A program made the position numbers and the translations under genes. Below, piece by piece: positions 7,241 through 11,241 of a stretch of 11,241 bases of DNA (the stretch's first letter is position 1; every line of letters begins with the position of its first letter). This DNA comes from Burkholderiales bacterium (lineage in GTDB: Bacteria > Pseudomonadota > Gammaproteobacteria > Burkholderiales > SG8-39). The notes below the pieces were generated by a model. The model searched no databases, had not been told where the DNA came from, and saw only the letters and a program-made list of their open reading frames with translations. Location: the NCBI GenBank assembly GCA_020846575.1, contig JADLDQ010000199.1, positions 1 through 11,241 on the forward strand, written 5' to 3'.

Positions 7241-8119
7241 ATGTCGAATGCCGTCGAAACCGGAAAGATCGTCGAATCGGTCGCGGGCGCCTACGCGAAG
7301 CACTGCCAGGAGAAGCTGAGCGGCTACCTCGAGGCGCTCTATCTCTTCGGCAGCCACGCGTTCGGCAAGACCAGCCAGGACATTCCCGACATCAACTACC
7401 TGCTGCTGTTGAAGGAGGGAGTACCGCCGGACGTGTTCCTAGATAACGCCGGCATCCTGCGGCAGGTATGTCACGAGTTCAGCGACGTGGCGACGGTGCT
7501 CCCCGAATTCAGGCCGAACCGGTACGTCTACCCGGTGATCAAGGGCGGCGATCTCGACATCACGCTCTGTACGCAATACGCGCGCATGGAGGACAGGCAC
7601 GGGCCCGTCCCGTTCGGCTGGGGGTGGGTGCTGGAGGCGCTGTTGCAGACCCGCAAGCTGGTGTTCGGGCGGGACGCGCTGGCCGAGGTTCGCCAGCCGC
7701 CGCCCAGCAGGGACTACATCCGGACCTTCTTCCCGGCCACCTTCTCGCACATCTGGCTGCCGCTGGAGCGCGCGCCGTTCCAGTATCGCCTGCCCGAGGA
7801 AAGCCGGTTGCTGATGCACGAAGCGCACAAGGTCGCGCAGATGGCGGCTATCGGCTTCGGCGTGCCGCTCGCGTTGAGCGACGAGGAACTGGCCCAGAAG
7901 AAATGGCTCGAGTTCGTCTCGAACAAGGACGCCCTGGTCGCGTTCTACGAACACAGGTACGACGCCGCGACGGCCGGGAAGGTGGCGCTGATGCTCAGAG
8001 TCAGGGAGCGCTGGCGGGAACTCAGGAACGACCCCGACACGGCCCTGGAGATGTACCGGGCGGCCGTCGGGCTGTGCAGCCGGCTCAAGGCCAAGTACGT
8101 CGAATTCGCCCACGCCTGA
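7241..8119 (+). CDS. Nucleotidyltransferase-fold (pol beta-like) protein, possibly degenerate
   Basis: The product has 292 residues. The segment LYLFGSHAFGKTSQDIPDIN (33-52) fits the pol beta-type nucleotidyltransferase pattern, a hydrophobic-G-S pair followed 12 residues later by D-h-[DE]. Here the residues are Gly37-Ser38, Asp50 and Asn52, so the second metal-binding acid is Asn. A third acidic strand may be GGDLDITL (Asp104, Asp106). The C-terminal half (from about 175) is helical and charged, as in aminoglycoside-nucleotidyltransferase-like proteins. The family transfers NMP groups to small molecules, proteins or RNA; the substrate cannot be read from the sequence. I chose ATG 7241 because GAGGT (7228-7232) lies 8 bases upstream; the frame stays open to 7082, but that extension is not protein-like. 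It is the first gene of the operon, with a 24-base gap to the phosphoesterase gene. The fold call is moderately sure; activity is doubtful. Confidence 0.7.
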   Translation: MSNAVETGKIVESVAGAYAKHCQEKLSGYLEALYLFGSHAFGKTSQDIPDINYLLLLKEGVPPDVFLDNAGILRQVCHEFSDVATVLPEFRPNRYVYPVIKGGDLDITLCTQYARMEDRHGPVPFGWGWVLEALLQTRKLVFGRDALAEVRQPPPSRDYIRTFFPATFSHIWLPLERAPFQYRLPEESRLLMHEAHKVAQMAAIGFGVPLALSDEELAQKKWLEFVSNKDALVAFYEHRYDAATAGKVALMLRVRERWRELRNDPDTALEMYRAAVGLCSRLKAKYVEFAHA

Positions 8120-8143
8120 ACAGACGCGATCACGGGAAAAGCA

Positions 8144-9046
8144 ATGGCGCAGACGCAAGCAGGATCGGCAGGTGAACTGAGATTCCTCGCCTTGAGCGAC
8201 CTGGAGGGAAGACACGACATGGTCGAACGGCTGGTGGAGGCGGATCTCTCCGCCTACGACTGCGTCGTATACAAGGGCGATACCCCGGATCCCGCGGTCT
8301 ACAAGAAGATACGAAAAGCGAGATCCCTGGCCGGCAGCGCGTGGCAGGAAAGAACTTCCCTGTCCATCCTGGGTGACTCCGATGAGGTGCGCGAGGCCTT
8401 TCGCAAGGCGGTGGAGGATTCCGCGAAGATCAACAGCCAGTTCGCGCGGATCGCAAAGAGGCTGCCGGTCTACGGCGTTCTGGGCAACTCGGACACCGTT
8501 CCCACGCGCATCGCGCCGCACCTGGGACTGGAGCCGGTCTGCTTCGAGCACAGCATGGTGATGCTCCACAACAAGGTCACGCCATTCAAGGGATTCCAGT
8601 TCATCGGCTATCACGGCCGCGTCAAGTACCGGGACGAGAACATCATCGAGGCGCCCGATCTCATGTTCGACGAGGACAAGGCCCGCGAAGACCTGGACGC
8701 CCTGTTCGCGACCACGCAGGCGCAGCGCACGGTGTTCGTCACCCACGTCCCGCCGCATGGAATTCTCGACAAGGTGAACGACGACTGGGTGCCGTATGCC
8801 GTGGCGACATACGGAGAGACCGCGAAGGAAGGCCATATCGGGTCGATCGCGTTCAGGGACATGGCGCTCAAGCATCGGCCGCTGCTGCACACCTTCGGAC
8901 ACGTACACGAGCGCCCGGGGGTCGAGAAGCGCAACGGCACGACGTACTTCAACGGCGGCGCCCTGGGCGAGACCGGAGAAGTGGAAGAGGTGATCATCAG
9001 GAACGGAGAAGTGACATGCCGGTGGATCAGACTCGAGGACCTGTAG
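8144..9046 (+). CDS. Calcineurin-like metallophosphoesterase
   Basis: The product has 300 residues and all the ordered metal-site motifs of the calcineurin-like superfamily: LALSDLEGRHD (Asp19), KGDTPD (Asp46), GVLGNSDT (Asn115), VTHVPPHG (His201) and HTFGHVHE (His253, His255). This family hydrolyses phosphate mono- or diesters with two metal ions; the layout and GNSD motif are closer to small YfcE-like phosphodiesterases than to protein phosphatases. The first motif is D-L-E instead of the usual D-x-H, so one metal ligand is changed. An insertion of about 55 residues between GD and GNSD (KKIRKARSLAG and onward) is longer than in minimal members and may shape substrate choice. No signal peptide is visible, so it is probably cytoplasmic. 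It follows the nucleotidyltransferase-like gene by 24 bases and overlaps the next gene by 31, indicating co-translation. Superfamily is confident; substrate is unknown. Confidence 0.88.
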   Translation: MAQTQAGSAGELRFLALSDLEGRHDMVERLVEADLSAYDCVVYKGDTPDPAVYKKIRKARSLAGSAWQERTSLSILGDSDEVREAFRKAVEDSAKINSQFARIAKRLPVYGVLGNSDTVPTRIAPHLGLEPVCFEHSMVMLHNKVTPFKGFQFIGYHGRVKYRDENIIEAPDLMFDEDKAREDLDALFATTQAQRTVFVTHVPPHGILDKVNDDWVPYAVATYGETAKEGHIGSIAFRDMALKHRPLLHTFGHVHERPGVEKRNGTTYFNGGALGETGEVEEVIIRNGEVTCRWIRLEDL

Positions 9047-9273
9047 GAGACCCGCTGCAGGATGCCCGCTCGGCCGCTGCCGCAACCCCGGCGGGGGGGG
9101 TGAACGCGGCGGCGAAGGAGCGGCCCGGCGGCAAGCCGGGCAAGCGCAAGAAGGACGAGCTCTGGTCGAGAATCGCCACGCTCGCGAGCAAGGAAAAGCT
9201 CAGCTATCTCGAAGCGACCGAGCGCTGCGTCAAGGACTATTGGAAGGACCACGGCCTGGACAAGCGGCCGTGA
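9016..9273 (+). CDS. Small lysine-rich protein of unknown function
   Basis: The product has 85 residues and I do not recognise it. Residues 1-35 are Ala/Gly/Pro-rich and look disordered. Residues 36-47 are basic (ERPGGKPGKRKK). Residues 48-85 look like a compact helical unit (DELWSRIATLASKEKLSYLE, then ATERCVKDYWKDHGLDKRP) with two or three amphipathic helices. The start overlaps the phosphoesterase gene by 31 bases in another frame, and GGAG (9005-9008) lies 7 bases before the ATG. A run of eight G (9093-9100) lies inside the gene. The FAD-protein gene follows after 15 bases. It could be an adaptor, assembly factor or nucleic-acid-binding partner for the neighbouring enzymes, but that is a guess. 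The gene is likely real because it fills the operon gap with a good ribosome binding site and keeps the tight spacing. Confidence 0.7.
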   Translation: MPVDQTRGPVGDPLQDARSAAAATPAGGVNAAAKERPGGKPGKRKKDELWSRIATLASKEKLSYLEATERCVKDYWKDHGLDKRP

Positions 9274-9274
9274 A

Positions 9275-9281
9275 AAGGAGG
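9275..9281 (+). promoter_or_regulatory. Strong Shine-Dalgarno site of the FAD-protein gene
   Basis: AAGGAGG, a full match to the anti-SD complement, sits 7 bases before the ATG at 9289. It fixes that start and suggests high translation of the flavoprotein relative to the upstream genes. Confidence 0.85.
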
Positions 9282-9288
9282 CCCTAGC

Positions 9289-11025
9289 ATGAGTCTTGCG
9301 ACTGAAGCGGACAAGGTCATCGAAACCGACGTGCTCATCGTCGGCGGCGGCGTGGCGGGCTGCGTGGCGGCGGTGAAGGCGAGACAGCACGGAGCCCGCG
9401 TGCTGATGCTCGACAAGGCCGTCATCAAGCGCAGCGGCGGCGCGGCCTCGGGCATGGATCACCTGGCCACCATCGCGAACGAGAAGACGACGATCTACGA
9501 CATCGTGTCGCAGGTCTGCGACGACGGGATCTACCCGCCGATCTTCGCCAAGAAGGGCCTGACCGACCCGAACCTGTTCCACACCGCCTGGAAGGACGCA
9601 AGGAAGCGGCTCGAGGAACTGGAACGCTGGGGCGTCACCATCCGCTGGGACGACGGCGATATCTACTGGATACCCTCCGGGAGAACGGGGGGCATGACCA
9701 CGATCCGCTTCCACGGGCTGCGGCTCAAGCCGCAACTGGCTCAGGCCGTGCACGACAGCGGCGCGACGGTGCTGGAGCGCACCATGGGGGTCGATCTCCT
9801 GGTGGACGGCGGCCGGGTCGCGGGTGCGATCGCGCTGAACGTCCGGAACAACCAGTTCATCGTCGTCAAGGCGAAGTCCACCATCGTCTGTACCGGGATG
9901 GTGCAGCGCATCTTCAACCCGGAAGATACCGCGCCCTGGAAATTCAAGATGATGTATCACTGGTGCCCGACCGGCGCTGGCGACGCGCACGCCATGGCCT
10001 ACCGCGCCGGCGCGAGGCTGGTCAACATGGAGTTCTCGTCGTGGTACTCGCGGCTGCTCGACGACAAGACCATCATGTTCGGCAGCATGACCGACGGCGA
10101 CGGCCTGTCCACGCGCATCGTCAACGCCAGGGGTGATGTCGTATCCCCGCACGCCTTCATGTCCCTGGAGAAGTACGTGGAAGAGGAGGCGGCCGGCCGC
10201 ACGCCGCTGTACTTCGACGTGCCGAGCAACCCGGAGTCACACCAGAGAAAAAGGGAGATCGCCGCGGCGGACGAGCGGCCGATCACGCTGAAGTATCTCC
10301 AGGACCGCGGCTGGGATTACCGGACCCACCGGTGGGAACTGCACGGAACGAAACCCCTCGCGCTGACCAAGTTCATGGCGGGCATTGTCGTCGACGAAAC
10401 CACCCGGACCAGCGTGGACGGTCTGTACGCCGCAGGCGACTGCGTGCAGGCCGGCGGCGCCATGACCGGTGCGATCGCCACGGGCTTCCTCAGCGCCGCC
10501 GCCGCCGCCGGGTTCGCCGGATCGAGCGCCGCTCGCGCGGTGGACGACGCGCGGGTCGAGGCCCAGGTGCGCGAATGCCGCGCGCGGCTGTTCGCCCACA
10601 TGGCGGTGGAGGATGGCGCCGAGCCGCTGGAATTCGAAACCAAGGTGCGCACCATCTGCGAGCGCTACACGGGGATCATCCGCTCGGCCGGCAAGCTGAA
10701 GGAGGGGATCAGCCGGCTGTCCGACGTGCGCCGCGACTGGCTGCATCGAATCGCGGCGACCAATCCGCACGAACTGATGCGGGCGGCGGACTGCCGCAAC
10801 CTGGTCGACCTCGCGGAAATCCACCTGCGTGCGGCCTTGATGCGGGAGGATACGAGGGCATCGTTCTACCGCGCGGATTTCCCGGAGCGCAATCCGGAGT
10901 GGAACAACAAGGTCATCTTCGCGTATCGCAGGAACGGGGAGCTGGTGCTCGAAAAAGGCGAATTCCAGCCGCTCAAGCCGGAATACACGCGAGCGGCGCA
11001 GCAGCGCACCGCGGAGGAGGTGTAG
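9289..11025 (+). CDS. FAD-dependent oxidoreductase, AprA/FrdA superfamily flavoprotein subunit
   Basis: The product has 578 residues. The N-terminus is a Rossmann FAD site: DVLIVGGGVAGCVAAV with Gly19/21/24 and Asp42 at the end of the second strand, then KRSGGAASGMDH, the flavin-contacting loop of the fumarate reductase/APS reductase superfamily. A middle segment TGAGDAHAMAYRAGARLVNM matches the conserved superfamily TGDG..MA.RAGA region, and GLYAAGDC (Gly383-Asp384) is the second FAD contact. A helical C-terminal domain from about 420 resembles that of AprA and FrdA. These proteins pass electrons between flavin and a small substrate. The family's QFHPT-type fumarate motif after the RAGA segment is absent; here it reads MEFSSWYSRLLD, so fumarate or succinate is unlikely. 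It is also shorter than typical AprA (over 600 residues). The next gene, a ferredoxin, begins on the base after its stop codon, as in an AprAB-like pair. Superfamily is confident; the reaction is unknown. Confidence 0.88.
   Translation: MSLATEADKVIETDVLIVGGGVAGCVAAVKARQHGARVLMLDKAVIKRSGGAASGMDHLATIANEKTTIYDIVSQVCDDGIYPPIFAKKGLTDPNLFHTAWKDARKRLEELERWGVTIRWDDGDIYWIPSGRTGGMTTIRFHGLRLKPQLAQAVHDSGATVLERTMGVDLLVDGGRVAGAIALNVRNNQFIVVKAKSTIVCTGMVQRIFNPEDTAPWKFKMMYHWCPTGAGDAHAMAYRAGARLVNMEFSSWYSRLLDDKTIMFGSMTDGDGLSTRIVNARGDVVSPHAFMSLEKYVEEEAAGRTPLYFDVPSNPESHQRKREIAAADERPITLKYLQDRGWDYRTHRWELHGTKPLALTKFMAGIVVDETTRTSVDGLYAAGDCVQAGGAMTGAIATGFLSAAAAAGFAGSSAARAVDDARVEAQVRECRARLFAHMAVEDGAEPLEFETKVRTICERYTGIIRSAGKLKEGISRLSDVRRDWLHRIAATNPHELMRAADCRNLVDLAEIHLRAALMREDTRASFYRADFPERNPEWNNKVIFAYRRNGELVLEKGEFQPLKPEYTRAAQQRTAEEV
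11013..11020 (+). promoter_or_regulatory. Shine-Dalgarno site of the ferredoxin gene
   Basis: GGAGGAGG lies inside the end of the flavoprotein gene, 5 bases before the ferredoxin ATG, which immediately follows the TAG stop. This arrangement favours coupled translation of the two partners. Confidence 0.8.
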
Positions 11026-11238
11026 ATGGGCGCGCGTCCGGCGATCAAGATCGAGTACAGGGCCTGCGACGGCTGCCGCATCTGTTATCACCTGTGCCCC
11101 ATGGACGTGTTCACCTGGGACAAGGAGATCAACCTGCCCAGGGTCACCTATGAGAGCGACTGCTGGTTCGAGGGTGTGTGCGTGATGGAGTGTCCCCATC
11201 GGGCTATCGACATCAGCCTGCCGCTGTCGAACTGGTGA
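11026..11238 (+). CDS. Small two-cluster ferredoxin, AprB-like, with one cysteine replaced by Glu
   Basis: The product has 70 residues and is essentially one bacterial-type ferredoxin domain. The first motif is complete: Cys14-x2-Cys17-x2-Cys20-x3-Cys24-Pro. The second is Cys46-x2-Glu49-x2-Cys52-x3-Cys56-Pro (CWFEGVCVMECP), so the usual second cysteine is Glu, encoded by GAG at 11170-11172. The CW...VC..CP pattern and the ending DISLPLSNW resemble the ferredoxin part of APS reductase beta subunits and of the small ferredoxins that partner AprA-like flavoproteins; the long C-terminal tail of true AprB is missing. It presumably carries electrons to or from the FAD of the preceding gene product, with which it is translationally coupled. 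The change suggests one [4Fe-4S] plus a [3Fe-4S] or a Glu-ligated cluster. The gene is complete, ending 3 bases before the window edge, so the operon may continue. Confidence 0.9.
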   Translation: MGARPAIKIEYRACDGCRICYHLCPMDVFTWDKEINLPRVTYESDCWFEGVCVMECPHRAIDISLPLSNW

Positions 11239-11241
11239 GCC

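Noticed and set aside
6495..7319. 274-codon plus-strand open frame spanning the divergent intergenic region
   Set aside because: It begins antisense to the HTH coding region, crosses the AT-rich promoter block and ends inside the NTase-like gene in another frame; its translation is low-complexity.
7241..8119. MNT/HEPN-type toxin-antitoxin module
   Set aside because: The NTase-like protein is larger than an MNT antitoxin and no HEPN partner with its RX4-6H motif lies next to it; the neighbour is a metallophosphoesterase.
7439..10152. Long minus-strand open frames (7439-9085 and 8611-10152) opposite the operon
   Set aside because: The plus-strand genes have strong motifs and ribosome binding sites; the antisense translations lack both.
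10237..11199. 320-codon minus-strand open frame opposite the flavoprotein and ferredoxin
   Set aside because: It is a shadow of two genes with clear FAD and cysteine-cluster motifs.
9289..11238. True dissimilatory APS reductase (aprAB)
   Set aside because: Both subunits are shorter than typical AprA/AprB, the ferredoxin has a Cys-to-Glu change and no C-terminal tail, and the order is flavoprotein-ferredoxin where aprBA is usual. No sat, dsr or qmo gene is visible.
1..11241. CRISPR array, tRNA, insertion sequence or integrase
   Set aside because: I saw no regularly spaced repeats, tRNA-like arms, transposase motifs or terminal inverted repeats of insertion-sequence type.

Overview
The window is GC-rich chromosomal DNA from a proteobacterium. 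The long one-polypeptide PurL and an AsmA-type protein of the kind common in Betaproteobacteria point to a betaproteobacterium, but I infer this from gene type and base composition, not from a database match. Every gene is protein-coding. I see no tRNA, rRNA, CRISPR array, transposase or phage gene.

Layout. (1) Bases 3-1517, plus strand: the 3' part of a gene running in from the left. It joins the end of a PAS sensor domain to a charged coiled coil, one transmembrane helix and an AsmA-like domain. (2) Bases 1566-5498, plus: purL, the large FGAM synthase of purine synthesis, 48 bases downstream of the AsmA-like gene, intact and with its catalytic residues. (3) Bases 5499-5614: a short gap between convergent genes, with inverted repeats. 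(4) Bases 5615-6667, minus: an XRE-like helix-turn-helix regulator with a C-terminal region I do not recognise. (5) Bases 6668-7240: a 573-base divergent intergenic region containing a strikingly AT-rich block (about 6905-7090), several short inverted repeats and likely promoters. (6) Bases 7241-11238, plus: a tight five-gene operon. In order it holds a nucleotidyltransferase-fold protein, a metallophosphoesterase, a small lysine-rich protein, an AprA/FrdA-superfamily FAD protein and a 70-residue ferredoxin. Gaps are 24, -31, 15 and 0 bases, and most genes have good ribosome binding sites.

How the genes may work together. The left half is housekeeping: purine synthesis plus an envelope protein. 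The right half looks like an accessory module. The FAD protein and ferredoxin resemble the alpha and beta subunits of dissimilatory APS reductase, but both are shorter, and the ferredoxin has Glu where a cluster cysteine is expected. They therefore probably form a flavin/iron-sulfur redox pair acting on an unknown substrate. Co-transcription with a nucleotidyltransferase-like and a phosphoesterase-like protein suggests, as inference only, chemistry on a nucleotide-linked or phosphorylated substrate. Both of those proteins have changes in metal-ligand motifs (D-x-N instead of D-x-D; D-x-E instead of D-x-H). The divergent regulator is the obvious candidate controller. This operon is the best candidate in the window for an undescribed system.
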